64,000 nucleotides of DNA from Streptomyces sp. NBC_01381 (GCF_026340305.1 NZ_JAPEPI010000004.1:372001-436000), one strand, 5' to 3'. Positions 1-8,473 are shown, numbered from the stretch's first letter. Translations and numbers: made by a program. Notes: generated from the sequence alone by a model not told the origin.

Positions 1-1358
1 GGCGCGGGATCGCGCTGCTGGGCAAGGAGTTGCGGAGGCAGCAGGACGACCACGCCCGTGCCGCCGCGCGATGACGGCCGGAAGTTGACGCTCATCGCGT
101 ACTTGGCGGCGAGCCGCCCGACCACGGCGAGACCGAGGCGGGTGCCCTGCAGCGACGCGAGGTCCGTGATCCGCCCCGAGACCGACTCCTCGGCCCGGCG
201 CATCGCTGCGTCGGCCATCTTCAGGCCGCTGTCCTCGATGGTCACGACGATCCCGGCGCTGCGCTCCTCGACGTAGACATGCACCTCGTCGATGGGCGGG
301 GAGAAGTTCGCCGCGTTGTCCATGAGCTCGGCGAGCAGATGCATGACGCCCTCGGCGGCGAAACCGGCGATCGCCACGTTCGTCGAGCAGTGCAGCCGCA
401 CCCGCTGATACGCGGAGATCCGGCCGACCGCACCCCGCAGGATGCTCTCCATGACGATCGGCTTGTTCCACGCGCGACTGGAGCGGCCACCCATCAGCAG
501 GGCCAACCGGTCGGTCATCAGGCCGAGTTGGGACGTGCTGTGGTCGAGCCGCAGCAGATCGCCGAAGACCTCGACGCCGTGCCGCTCCTGCATGTCCCGC
601 AGGTCGGCGAGCATGCTCACGGACTTCGCCTGCACCCGGCTCAACGCCTTGGCGGACGCGGCCTGTGCGGCCGCGGCCCGCCGCTCGCTGTGCGCGAGTT
701 CGCGTACGAGGGATTCGGCGGGCACCCGCAGCAAGGGGTTGCGCGGCCAGTCGAGCCCGGCGAGCACGGTGTCGGCCGAGGCCCCTTCGCGCAGCTGACC
801 GATCGCGGCCGGCAGCGTCGCCCCCGTCAGCTGCTCCAACTCCTGGGCCGCCTGCGCCAGTTGTCCCTGCGCACTGTCGCGCTCCGACTCGGCGGTGGCG
901 GCGTGCCGCACGGACTCCTCCACCACGGACGCGAACACCTGCATGACCTGGCGGAGTTGGGGATCCGACGGCGGCGCCGTCTGCGCCAGCGTCTCGCTCG
1001 CACCGGCCCCGTCGCGCAGCCGCTTCACCACGGTCGGGAGCGTGACGTTCACCAGATGCGCGGACTCGGCGCCCTGCTGCGCCAACTGCGCCTTGAGGGA
1101 ACCGGCGGCGGCGTGCTCCGCCGCGGCGGACCGGCGAACCCGCCGCACGCCCAGCGAGCCGACCACCACAACGGCCGCGAGGCACAGCCACGCGACCACG
1201 ACCGTGGCGACCGTCCAGCCACGGGCGGCGTCCGGTGCCGACAGGCCCGCGACGGCACCGGCCGCACCGGAGACGACCAGCACGGCCAAGGGAACGGCCG
1301 GCGCGGGGCGCGGCGCCTTCGCTATGTGGCGCGGGCGGGGAGGAGCAGGCACTGGCAT
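1..1358 (-). CDS. Membrane-anchored histidine-kinase-like ATPase (C-terminus off the left edge)
   Basis: The reverse strand encodes at least 452 residues, and the end lies outside the window. Two hydrophobic segments near residues 20-40 and 52-70 suggest a short membrane anchor. A long helical region follows, then a LRLDHSTSQLG segment near residue 273 that stands where a kinase DHp helix would be. The HATPase N-box (ELMDNAANFSPP, near 347) and G-boxes (LQGTRLGLAVVGRLA, RGGTGVVV) are clear. This is the pattern of the Streptomyces nitrate-sensor-like or conservon CvnA-type ATPases, which often work with roadblock proteins and small GTPases. The partners would lie to the left. Start chosen is the ATG at 1358, just before the first membrane segment. 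Phosphorylation activity is inferred. Confidence 0.8.
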   Translation of the reverse strand, partial: MPVPAPPRPRHIAKAPRPAPAVPLAVLVVSGAAGAVAGLSAPDAARGWTVATVVVAWLCLAAVVVVGSLGVRRVRRSAAAEHAAAGSLKAQLAQQGAESAHLVNVTLPTVVKRLRDGAGASETLAQTAPPSDPQLRQVMQVFASVVEESVRHAATAESERDSAQGQLAQAAQELEQLTGATLPAAIGQLREGASADTVLAGLDWPRNPLLRVPAESLVRELAHSERRAAAAQAASAKALSRVQAKSVSMLADLRDMQERHGVEVFGDLLRLDHSTSQLGLMTDRLALLMGGRSSRAWNKPIVMESILRGAVGRISAYQRVRLHCSTNVAIAGFAAEGVMHLLAELMDNAANFSPPIDEVHVYVEERSAGIVVTIEDSGLKMADAAMRRAEESVSGRITDLASLQGTRLGLAVVGRLAAKYAMSVNFRPSSRGGTGVVVLLPPQLLAQQRDPA

Positions 1359-1663
1359 TCAGCGGTCCCTCGGTCCATGAGTGCAGGATGACAACGAGCC
1401 GACCGCTACGGGTCCGGCAACGGGTCGGGAAGAGAACACCAAAGAGGACGGCGATCTTCCGGACCCTGTTTCGCGCCATGCTAGTCACCCCGCGGAGCGC
1501 GAAGGCCGGACAACTGGAACAGTCCGCCCAGGAGCCGCCCGCGAGCGAACTTCGTCGCGATCTCGACCCTCGAACATCATGTCGTGATAGAGGAGTTCGA
1601 CCGCCAAGCCGCCGCTTCAGGCTCCGAAGCCCACCCGGACTCCCGGCACCTCGAAGGAGGGCA
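1359..1663. other. Gene-free stretch between kinase-like gene and small membrane gene
   Basis: About 300 bases lie between the start of the leftward kinase-like gene and the end of the next leftward gene. No convincing coding frame, strong hairpin or repeat was seen. The kinase-like gene promoter should lie here. Confidence 0.4.
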
Positions 1664-1882
1664 TCACTCGTCGAACGCGGCGTCGAGCAGCCGCGCCACC
1701 GCTCCGTTGTCGTCGGTCGCCTCCCGCTGGGCGGCATCGGCGAGACCGGACCCGACATAGGAAGGGACGTAGACCGTGGCGTAGACCGCAAGCCCGAAAG
1801 CTCCGGCGACCAGAAGCCCTCCGACGACGCCCCGCACGATCGTCTGGGGCAGGGACCGCGGCTGCTTCATGTCATTGACCAT
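1664..1882 (-). CDS. Small predicted membrane protein
   Basis: Encodes 72 residues with one hydrophobic helix at about residues 15-40 (IVRGVVGGLLVAGAFGLAVY) and an acidic polar tail after it, so a single-pass inner-membrane protein is likely. The start could be the first ATG at 1882 or the ATG at 1870 (MKQPRS). No family was recognised. It stands alone, with gene-free DNA on the left and a divergent gene on the right. Codon use fits a real Streptomyces gene, but its short length keeps confidence moderate. Confidence 0.5.
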   Translation of the reverse strand: MVNDMKQPRSLPQTIVRGVVGGLLVAGAFGLAVYATVYVPSYVGSGLADAAQREATDDNGAVARLLDAAFDE

Positions 1883-1935
1883 GCGTCGGACGCTACGAGG
1901 GGCTGATGTCGAGGCGCCTGAGTACAGCTACTCAT

Positions 1936-1954
1936 CCCGCACCTCAGGTGCGGG
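1936..1954. promoter_or_regulatory. Perfect GC-rich palindrome, possible operator or hairpin
   Basis: The sequence cccgcacctcaggtgcggg is a perfect 9+1+9 inverted repeat. As RNA it could form an 8-bp stem with a 3-nt loop. It lies about 110 bases before the start of the gene at 2063 and 54 bases upstream of the leftward small membrane gene, so it sits in a divergent promoter region. An operator is as likely as an RNA hairpin. Confidence 0.4.
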
Positions 1955-2062
1955 CCGGTACGGAAACGACATGGCCCCCAGCCCCACGAACCCGGTATCT
2001 TCCCCTCTCCGACCAGCCGCATTTCGAACGGCAGCCGCCAACTCCCGGAGAGCGACCCCCTC

Positions 2063-2416
2063 ATGACCAGCCGGCAAGCAACGACGACCCTGTGGCGCCC
2101 GACGGGCCCCAAGGAGCTGGACCTGGTCCGCGAGCTGAACTGGCGCGCCTGGCCGCCCCGCCTGCCCGAGCAGCCGATCTTCTACCCGGTGCTCAACGAG
2201 GACTACGCGATCAGCATCGCGCGGGACTGGAACGTGAAGCACGACGGAGCAGGGTTCGTCACCCGCTTCGAGGTCGACACGGACTTCGTCGGCCGCTACC
2301 CCGTCCAGCAGGCCGGCGGCCGCACGATCCTCGAACTGTGGGTGCCGGCCGAAGAGCTCGACGACTTCAACGCCCATATCGTCGGCGAGATCCAGCTGGT
2401 CCACGAGTTCCACTGA
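2063..2416 (+). CDS. Conserved hypothetical protein (often named ADP-ribosylation/crystallin J1)
   Basis: Encodes 117 residues without signal peptide or membrane segment. The opening LWRPTGPKELDLVRELNWRA and the later PIFYPVLNEDYA and ARDWNV are typical of a short actinobacterial family that databases label ADP-ribosylation/crystallin J1. The protein is far shorter than true ADP-ribosylglycohydrolases and shows none of their metal-binding motifs, so that name should not be taken as function. The ATG at 2063 follows ggagagcgaccccctc, giving a usable ribosome site. No operon partner is evident: a methyltransferase follows 76 bases later on the same strand. Confidence 0.7.
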   Translation: MTSRQATTTLWRPTGPKELDLVRELNWRAWPPRLPEQPIFYPVLNEDYAISIARDWNVKHDGAGFVTRFEVDTDFVGRYPVQQAGGRTILELWVPAEELDDFNAHIVGEIQLVHEFH

Positions 2417-2492
2417 AGTCCGGCTGATGGCGGCCAGGCCGCCGGAGAAATTGACGAGCCGTCGAGCGGCGGCCGCGGATACCTTCGGCGGC

Positions 2493-3233
2493 ATGGTTGA
2501 CGAAGCGTTCGGGAATCCGCGGTTCGCCGCGCTCTACGATCCGCTCGACCCCGACCGCGGCGATCTCGACGCCTACGTACGCATCGCGGGGGAGTTCGGT
2601 GCGCGTCGGGTGCTCGACATCGGCTGTGGGACAGGGGTGTTCGCGCTGCTGCTCGCCGATCGCGGGATCGAGGTCGTGGGCGTCGATCCCGCACGGGCGT
2701 CCCTCGATGTTGCCAGGGCCAAGCCGGGCAGCGATCGGGTGCGGTGGATCTGCGGTGACGCGACGTCGCTCCCGCCGCTGCGGGTCGACCTGGCGACCAT
2801 GACGGGGAACGTCGCCCAGGCCATCGACGACGCGGAGACGTGGCAACGGACCCTGCGCGGTGCCCATGAAGCCCTGCGGCCGGGCGGGCGTCTGGTCTTC
2901 GAGACCCGGGATCCGGCCAGGCGCGCCTGGGAGGAGTGGAACCGCGAGGCTTCTTACGAGGTCATGGAGGTCCCGGGGGTTGGCGCGGTCGAGAAGTGGG
3001 TTCAGGTCATCGAGGTCAGTGGCCCGATGGTGACCTTCCGCGGGACCTGCGTGTTCGTCGCGGACGGGGAGGTGCTGACATCGCATTCGACCCTGCGGTT
3101 CCGCGAACGGGCGGAGGTCGAGGCGGACTTGACGGCGCACGGGTTCGTGGTGGAGGAGGTTCGTGACGCGCCCGATCGGCCGGGGCGTGAGCTCGTCTTC
3201 CTGGCGCGCCGCCCGGAGAACGGTGCGAGCTGA
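2493..3233 (+). CDS. Class I SAM-dependent methyltransferase
   Basis: Encodes 246 residues from the ATG at 2493 (MVDEAFGNPRF). An in-frame upstream start at 2427 would add 22 low-complexity residues. Motif I is textbook: VLDIGCGTGVFALLLADRG near residues 39-57, followed by the acidic end of strand 2 (VVGVDPARASL). Motif IV falls in VDLATMTGNVAQAI. The layout matches small-molecule Rossmann methyltransferases of the UbiE/COQ5-like type. The substrate cannot be told. It is followed 34 bases later by a HAD-like gene on the same strand, a possible two-gene unit. Confidence 0.85.
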   Translation: MVDEAFGNPRFAALYDPLDPDRGDLDAYVRIAGEFGARRVLDIGCGTGVFALLLADRGIEVVGVDPARASLDVARAKPGSDRVRWICGDATSLPPLRVDLATMTGNVAQAIDDAETWQRTLRGAHEALRPGGRLVFETRDPARRAWEEWNREASYEVMEVPGVGAVEKWVQVIEVSGPMVTFRGTCVFVADGEVLTSHSTLRFRERAEVEADLTAHGFVVEEVRDAPDRPGRELVFLARRPENGAS

Positions 3234-3267
3234 CCGCCGCGCGCCCGAACATCGCTACGGTGCAGGC

Positions 3268-3792
3268 GTGATCGGTTCCACGCTGCCCCTCCTCTTCCTC
3301 GACGTCGACGGCCCGCTCATTCCCTTCGGGGCGAGCCGGCAACAGCTTCCCGACGGATATCCGACGTACGACAGTCCCTTCGCACCCGCGATGGCCGACG
3401 CGAACCCGCTGATCACCAGGATCGATCCGGCTCACGGCAGCCGCCTGTGGGCGCTGCCCTGCGAACTCGTGTGGGCCACGACGTGGATGTCCGACGCCAA
3501 CGACTGCATCGCGCCCTGGCTCGGCCTGCCGGAACTCACCGTGGTGAGCTGGCCGGATCCGTCCGGCGATGACGAGGCCGGTGGACTCCACTGGAAGACC
3601 CGCCCCCTGGTCGACCGGGCCGCGGGCCGTCCCTTCGCCTGGGTGGACGACGAGATCACGTACGCCGACCGCGCGTGGGTGGCGGCGCACCACCCGCAGC
3701 CGGCCCTGCTGCATCGCGTCGATGCCCGGCGCGGCCTCACCGACGAGGACTTCGCCACCCTCGACAAGTGGCTGCGCTTTCACGGGAGTTGA
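3268..3792 (+). CDS. HAD-like domain protein
   Basis: Encodes 174 residues from the GTG at 3268 (MIGSTLPLLFLDVDGPLIPFG). The LFLDVDGPL segment is HAD motif I, with the nucleophile and the acid/base aspartate two residues apart. A later WVDDEITYADRAW supplies the acidic motif IV. WATTWMSDAN fits motif II. The family is a compact actinobacterial HAD-like hydrolase group without a large cap domain, and the substrate is unknown. An upstream in-frame ATG at 3163 overlaps the methyltransferase end and encodes an Arg/Ser-rich stretch, so it was rejected as the start. Confidence 0.75.
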   Translation: MIGSTLPLLFLDVDGPLIPFGASRQQLPDGYPTYDSPFAPAMADANPLITRIDPAHGSRLWALPCELVWATTWMSDANDCIAPWLGLPELTVVSWPDPSGDDEAGGLHWKTRPLVDRAAGRPFAWVDDEITYADRAWVAAHHPQPALLHRVDARRGLTDEDFATLDKWLRFHGS

Positions 3793-3801
3793 GGAAATCC
3801 C

Positions 3802-4254
3802 TCACAGCGGCAGCGGGCGTTCCTGCACCACGTGCTTCATGACGAGCGTGGAGCTGAGCCGCATCACACCCGGGAGGGTGGCCAGCTTCTCGTCGTACAG
3901 CCGCTGGAAGGCGGGCAGGTCGGGGCTGACGATACGCAGCAGGAAGTCGGGGTCGCCGAAGAGCCGCTGGGCCTGCAGCACGTACGGGATGTCGGCGACG
4001 GCCGCCTCGAAGTCGGCGACGGTGTCCCGGTCCTCCTGGCGCATGGTGACGAAGACGAGCGCCTCGAACGTCAGACCCACCTGCTGAGTGTTGAGGATCG
4101 CGCGGTAGCCGCGGATGGCGCCGCTGCGCTCCAGTTCGCGCAGCCTGCGGTGGCAGGGCGAGAGGCTGAGCCGTACGCGGGCGGCGAGCTCGGTGACGGT
4201 CAGCCGGCCGTCGTCCTGGAGCTCGGCAAGAATCTTCCGGTCCACATCATCCAT
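3802..4254 (-). CDS. Lrp/AsnC family transcriptional regulator
   Basis: Encodes 150 residues from the ATG at 4254 (MDDVDRKILAELQDDGRLT). The N-terminal winged helix includes TVTELAARVRLSLSPCHRRLRELE, the usual AsnC-type HTH. The C-terminal RAM domain (VTMRQEDRDTVADFEAAV...YVLQAQRLFGDPDFLLRI) binds amino-acid effectors in this family and drives oligomerisation. The gene is divergent from a LysE-type exporter at 4425, the classic arrangement in which an Lrp regulator senses an amino acid and switches on its export. A longer start at 4305 is possible but adds an atypical extension. Confidence 0.9.
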   Translation of the reverse strand: MDDVDRKILAELQDDGRLTVTELAARVRLSLSPCHRRLRELERSGAIRGYRAILNTQQVGLTFEALVFVTMRQEDRDTVADFEAAVADIPYVLQAQRLFGDPDFLLRIVSPDLPAFQRLYDEKLATLPGVMRLSSTLVMKHVVQERPLPL

Positions 4255-4362
4255 GGGGGAGATTCTTCCACGACATACCGCTCTGGCGATCATACTTGGA
4301 AACATCTTTGGTCAAATCGGAACTAATCTTCTCTGTGTATCGCGGCATCGCAATTCAAACGC

Positions 4363-4410
4363 GCTCACGCGCTCAATAGCTCACGCGCTCAATAGCTCAC
4401 GCGCTCAATA
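4363..4410. repeat. Three perfect 16-bp tandem repeats in lrp-lysE intergenic region
   Basis: The unit gctcacgcgctcaata occurs three times without mismatch at 4363-4378, 4379-4394 and 4395-4410. The array ends directly at the ribosome site (ggag at 4411) of the LysE-type gene. It therefore lies in its leader or promoter. Regulator binding sites or a slippage-prone leader are both possible. Confidence 0.9.
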
Positions 4411-4424
4411 GGAGAAGTGTTTCC

Positions 4425-5066
4425 GTGGCCATCAGCACCATCACCGCCTTCTGGGCGGTGTCCGTCCTCCTCATCCTGGTCCCGGGCGCGGACTGGGCGT
4501 ACGCCATCACGGCAGGCCTGCGCGGAGGCTCGGTGGTGCCGGCCGTGAGCGGTCTGGTGCTCGGCTATGTGGCCCTGACCGCCGTGGTCGCCGGCGGTGT
4601 GGCCGCCGTGGTGGCGAGCAGCCCCGGCGTGCTCACGGCGCTGACGATGACGGGCGCCGCGTACCTGATCTGGCTGGGCGCATCGGCCCTGGCCCGGCCC
4701 GGAACACCCGGTGAGGCGACGGACACCTCGGGGGTCTCGCAGGGCGCCACCGGTGGTGCATCCAGGGCTGCCGGGATCCTCAAGGGGGCGGGCATCAGCG
4801 GCCTGAACCCCAAGGCCCTGCTGCTCTTCCTCGCGATACTCCCGCAGTTCACCACCCCGACCGCCGACTGGCCGCTGGCCGCCCAGCTCGGCGCGCTCGG
4901 CATGGTGCACACGCTCAGCTGCGCGGTGGTCTACCTCGGCGTGGGCGTGCTGGCCCGCACCGTGCTGAGCACCCGCCCGGCCGCCGCCCGCGCCGTCACC
5001 CGCGCCTCGGGCGCCGCCATGATCCTGATCGGCGCACTCTTGATGGCCGAACGCCTCGCTGCGTAG
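4425..5066 (+). CDS. LysE family amino-acid exporter
   Basis: Encodes 213 residues starting at a GTG 10 bases after an ggag ribosome site. The protein is almost wholly hydrophobic, with about six membrane helices. It carries the LysE/RhtB signatures LVPGADWAYAITAGLRGG near the N-terminus and GLNPKALLLFLAILPQF in the middle. Family members export amino acids such as lysine, arginine or homoserine across the cell membrane. The divergent Lrp/AsnC gene next door is the likely regulator. The three 16-bp repeats upstream may be part of that control. Confidence 0.9.
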   Translation: MAISTITAFWAVSVLLILVPGADWAYAITAGLRGGSVVPAVSGLVLGYVALTAVVAGGVAAVVASSPGVLTALTMTGAAYLIWLGASALARPGTPGEATDTSGVSQGATGGASRAAGILKGAGISGLNPKALLLFLAILPQFTTPTADWPLAAQLGALGMVHTLSCAVVYLGVGVLARTVLSTRPAAARAVTRASGAAMILIGALLMAERLAA

Positions 5067-5196
5067 CTCCTGGTGGGCGTGGCCGGAGGCGTCTGACCCC
5101 CGGCCGGCGGGCCGCCCCGGCCCCCGTCGCCGCCACAGCGAAGGGGCGTAACGTAATAAATGGTGCGCAAAGGCCATGCCGTTCTGAGGAGGGACC

Positions 5197-6258
5197 ATGA
5201 CACTGGACCCCGCGCGGCAGGAGGAATTCGCCGGCCTGATGGTCGACGTGCTCAACAAGGGGGTGCTCGCCCTCCTTGTCAGCACCGGCCACCAGGCCGG
5301 CCTCTTCGACACGATGAGTACGCTGCCGCCCTCCACCAGTGACGACATAGCCAAGGCGGCGCAGCTCGACGAACGTTACGTACGCGAGTGGCTCGGCGGC
5401 ATGGTCCTCGGCGGTGTCGTCGAGTACGAGCCGGACGGCGCGACCTACCTGCTGCCGCCCGAGCACGCCGCGTCGCTCACCACGGCCGCGGGCCCCGACA
5501 ACCTCGCCGGGATGACGCCCTACATCGGGCTGATGGGAGAGGTCGAACAGCAGGTGCTCAAGGCCTTCCGGGAGGGCGGCGGAGTCCCGTACTCGGCCTA
5601 CCCCCGCTTCCAGGCACTCCAGGCACAGGAGACGGCCCGCGTGTACGACGCGGCCCTTGTCGACACGATCATCCCGCTCGTCCCCGGCCTCGCCGAGCAG
5701 CTGCGCGACGGCATCGACGCGCTGGACGTGGGCACCGGCCAGGGCCACGCCCCGCTCGTCCTGGCCAAGGCGTTCCCGCGCAGCCTCTTCCACGGCCTCG
5801 ACCAGTCCGAGGAAGGCATCGCGGCCGCCCGCGAGGAGGCCGAACGCCTCGCCCTCGACAACGTCCACTACACGGTCGGCGACGCGACACAGATCACGGG
5901 ACGCTACGACCTGGTGACCGCCTTCGACGTCATCCACGACCTGGCCCGGCCACAGGAGACCCTGAACGCCGTCGCCGCCGCACTGCGCGACAGCGGCACG
6001 TTCCTGATGTGCGACATCGCCGCGTCCAGCAAGCTCGAGGAGAACCTCGACCACCCCTTCGGGCCCGCCCTCTTCGGCTTCTCGGTCTTCTACTGCATGA
6101 CCACGTCGCTGAGCACGGGCGGCGCGGGCCTCGGCACCATGTGGGGCGAGCAGACCGCACGCCGGATGCTCGCGGAGGCCGGCTTCACCGACGTACAGAT
6201 CCAGTCGATCGAGGGCGACCCGCTGAACGCCTACTACGTGGCGCGGACCGTCGCCTGA
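5197..6258 (+). CDS. Class I methyltransferase with N-terminal winged-helix domain
   Basis: Encodes 353 residues, with aggaggg seven bases before the ATG. Residues 1-90 form the winged-helix substrate or dimerisation domain (DDIAKAAQLDERYVREWLGGMVLGG). The Rossmann core follows, with motif I ALDVGTGQGHAPLVLAKAFP near residue 174 and a clear acidic strand-2 end (FHGLDQSEEG). The arrangement matches the Rv2258c-like and O-methyltransferase-like family. It is monocistronic and ends at a strong hairpin. Confidence 0.85.
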   Translation: MTLDPARQEEFAGLMVDVLNKGVLALLVSTGHQAGLFDTMSTLPPSTSDDIAKAAQLDERYVREWLGGMVLGGVVEYEPDGATYLLPPEHAASLTTAAGPDNLAGMTPYIGLMGEVEQQVLKAFREGGGVPYSAYPRFQALQAQETARVYDAALVDTIIPLVPGLAEQLRDGIDALDVGTGQGHAPLVLAKAFPRSLFHGLDQSEEGIAAAREEAERLALDNVHYTVGDATQITGRYDLVTAFDVIHDLARPQETLNAVAAALRDSGTFLMCDIAASSKLEENLDHPFGPALFGFSVFYCMTTSLSTGGAGLGTMWGEQTARRMLAEAGFTDVQIQSIEGDPLNAYYVARTVA

Positions 6259-6261
6259 CGC

Positions 6262-6310
6262 CAGACCGCCCCTGTCCGACCCGAATCCTCGGGCCGACAG
6301 GGGCGGTCTG
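6262..6310. terminator. Strong bidirectional hairpin terminator
   Basis: A 15-bp perfect inverted repeat, cagaccgcccctgtc at 6262-6276 and its mate at 6296-6310, has a 19-nt loop. It lies three bases after a rightward stop codon and just before the end of the leftward secreted-protein gene, so it can serve both convergent genes. There is no T-run, as usual in Streptomyces. Confidence 0.85.
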
Positions 6311-6318
6311 CCGGAGGG

Positions 6319-6666
6319 TCAGACGAACACGACCGAACGGAGCTTGAGGCGCTCGCTCGCGCCGCCGGTGTGGGGGCGCAGCGTGAACTGGTCGCCCGTG
6401 CAGTCGGCGTTGGTGAAGACGATCGCGTAGCCGTCGGTGCGGTTCTTGGGCGAATGGGCGGGCGGCTGGGTGTACTCCACGGCTGCCTCGGGCAGCGTGA
6501 TGCACTCCCCGCTCGCGGGGTCGTGGAGGGTGGCCTGCCCCTCCTCGCCCGTGCTGTTGATGAACGTGTACCTGAAGTCGCCCTCGGCCCCGTGCGCGGC
6601 GCCGGGGACGGTCAGAAGCAGCAGGGCGGCACCGGCCGCGGCGGCCAGTGTGTGACGCAGGCGCAT
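6319..6666 (-). CDS. Small secreted protein of unknown function
   Basis: Encodes 115 residues. Residues 1-26 (MRLRHTLAAAAGAALLLLTV, cut near AHG-AEG) form a clear Sec signal peptide. The mature part is about 90 residues with two cysteines (GECIT, NADCTGDQF) placed for one disulfide and a beta-rich pattern. This matches small exported proteins common in Streptomyces. No catalytic motif was recognised. It converges on the methyltransferase gene and shares its terminator hairpin. Confidence 0.75.
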   Translation of the reverse strand: MRLRHTLAAAAGAALLLLTVPGAAHGAEGDFRYTFINSTGEEGQATLHDPASGECITLPEAAVEYTQPPAHSPKNRTDGYAIVFTNADCTGDQFTLRPHTGGASERLKLRSVVFV

Positions 6667-6862
6667 CTATGCATTCCTTTACCGGAAGAGCGATGGGACG
6701 CATCCCGCATTCCCGCACTGACCAGCGGTGATACCTGTGATTGCGGTGACCGGCGGAGAAAACGATTCGCTGTCACCCGATTGGCCCCTCGCTGTGATGC
6801 AATTCCCGGTGAGCGGAGTCCCGTTGGAGGGAACCCCGGTGAAGGAAGAAGGGACGGCAGGC

Positions 6863-7426
6863 ATGCCGAACAGCGCTCTCCTGGTGATGGACATCCAACG
6901 GGACATCGTCGCCATCGCCGACGACGGCTCCGGATATCTGACCCGCCTGCGCCGGGCGATCGACGGTGCCCGCGCGGCCGACATACCCGTGATCTACGTG
7001 GTCATCGCGTTACGGCCGGGCACTCCCGACGTCAGCCCACACAACCGCGCGGTCAGCGCGGCCGTGCGGGACGGTCTGTTCACCGAGGGCGACCACGGCA
7101 CCGGGATCCACGACGACGTCGCGCCGCAACAGGGCGACATCGTGGTCACCAAGCGGCGGGGCAGCGCGTTCTCGGGCAGTGACCTCGACCTGGTGCTCAG
7201 GACACGGGGCATCGACAGTCTCGTCCTCACCGGCATCGCCACCAGCGCCGTGGTCCTGTACACCCTGTGCCAGGCCAACGACATGGACTTCGGCCTCACG
7301 GTCCTGCACGACGCCTGCCTCGACACCGACCCCGAGGCGCACGATTTCCTCACCGAGAAGCTGTTCCCGCTGTGGGCGGACGTCGTCGCCGTGGACGACT
7401 GGGTGAAGGCCGTCGAGGCGCGTTAG
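6863..7426 (+). CDS. Isochorismatase-like cysteine hydrolase family protein, catalytic Cys not seen
   Basis: Encodes 187 residues from the ATG at 6863 (MPNSALLVMDIQRD), preceded by an aaggaagaaggga tract. The family fold is clear: the aspartate of LLVMDIQ (residue 10), the lysine of IVVTKRRGSAF and the GIATSAVVLYT loop. In active family members the last loop carries the nucleophilic cysteine. Here the equivalent residues are Ser-Ala-Val-Val. The only nearby cysteine is about seven residues later (TLCQA). It may be a divergent hydrolase or a binding protein. An in-frame start at 6728 is possible but its extra residues are not family-like. Confidence 0.8.
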   Translation: MPNSALLVMDIQRDIVAIADDGSGYLTRLRRAIDGARAADIPVIYVVIALRPGTPDVSPHNRAVSAAVRDGLFTEGDHGTGIHDDVAPQQGDIVVTKRRGSAFSGSDLDLVLRTRGIDSLVLTGIATSAVVLYTLCQANDMDFGLTVLHDACLDTDPEAHDFLTEKLFPLWADVVAVDDWVKAVEAR

Positions 7427-7561
7427 CCGCGCACCAGGGCGAGTTGATGCACCGAACCGTCGGCGAGTCCACGTCAGTCCTTGAGTGAGCGCCCGGTTCC
7501 GCTCAGCGCCAGATCACCGACCTCGCCCGCGAACCTGCGCCCGGAGGGGCTGAGTGAGGCG

Positions 7562-8473
7562 TCAGTCCTGGTGGACGATGTTCCTGCCGGGCCCGCCGGA
7601 GAGGGTGTCCCGGCCGGGCCCGCCGTACAGCTCGTCGTCGCCGCTGTTCCCGTAGATCGTGTCGTCACCGCTGTTGCCGTACAGGACGTCGTTGCCCGTG
7701 CCGCCGTACAGGACGTCGTTGCCGGTCCCGCCGCGGATCGTGTCGTTGCCGTCGCCGCCGGACAGGTTCTGCCGCTCCGCGCCGCCCTGGATCACGTCGT
7801 TCCCCGCGCCGCCGTCGACAGCGCTGTCCTCGCCGTCTGAGTAGATCGTGTCGTTGTCGTTGCCGCCCTGGGCGATGCTGCCGTCGGTGGCGTGGAGCGT
7901 GTCGTCGCCGTCACCGCCGCCCACCACCCCGGCCACGCCCACCGAGAGGTTGTCGTCGCCCGCCCGGCCCCTGACGGAGTTGCCGTCGACGCCGCCGGTG
8001 TGGATCGCGGTGTCCTTGCCGTCGCCCAGGTCGGCCGAGGCGAAGTAGTACGTCTGGTCGGTGGTGTTGTCGTACGCGACGGTGTCGTCGCCGTCGCCGA
8101 GGGCGAGCTTCAGCGTGGCGTACGGGTCCTGGCTCTCCAGGGTGGCGACCGTGCAGGAGACCTTGGTGTCGTCCGCGCCGTCGGGGTGGGAACAGCCGTC
8201 GCCCGCGCTGACCGGGACCTCATCGTCGATCACGTAGGTGATCTCTTCGGAGCCGCCGGACTTGGACGCGGTGACGGTCACCTTGTTGGTCTGGCCGGAG
8301 GCGGCCGTGTAGAGGATCGCGTGATCGCTCGCGCTGAACGCGGCGGTGGCCGACGGCGTATCGGCATCTGCGGTGCCCGCCAGGAGGAACGGAGCGGCCA
8401 GCCCCGTACCGAGAGCCAGCGTCACCGCCGACGCGGTACGTAAAATCCGGCGGCTGACGTAGTGAGAGGGCAT
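7562..8473 (-). CDS. Secreted RTX-like calcium-binding repeat protein
   Basis: Encodes 303 residues from the ATG at 8473, with ggagg seven bases upstream. A Sec signal peptide occupies about residues 1-38 and ends near ADADTPS. A first domain of about 110 residues has two cysteines. From there to the end run RTX-type nonapeptides: GGAGNDVIQGGA, GGDGNDTIRGGTGNDVLYGGTGNDVLYGN. Such GGxGxDxUx repeats bind calcium and fold into parallel beta rolls outside the cell. There is no protease, lipase or adhesin domain, so the repeat roll makes up most of the mature protein. It is monocistronic. Confidence 0.85.
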   Translation of the reverse strand: MPSHYVSRRILRTASAVTLALGTGLAAPFLLAGTADADTPSATAAFSASDHAILYTAASGQTNKVTVTASKSGGSEEITYVIDDEVPVSAGDGCSHPDGADDTKVSCTVATLESQDPYATLKLALGDGDDTVAYDNTTDQTYYFASADLGDGKDTAIHTGGVDGNSVRGRAGDDNLSVGVAGVVGGGDGDDTLHATDGSIAQGGNDNDTIYSDGEDSAVDGGAGNDVIQGGAERQNLSGGDGNDTIRGGTGNDVLYGGTGNDVLYGNSGDDTIYGNSGDDELYGGPGRDTLSGGPGRNIVHQD

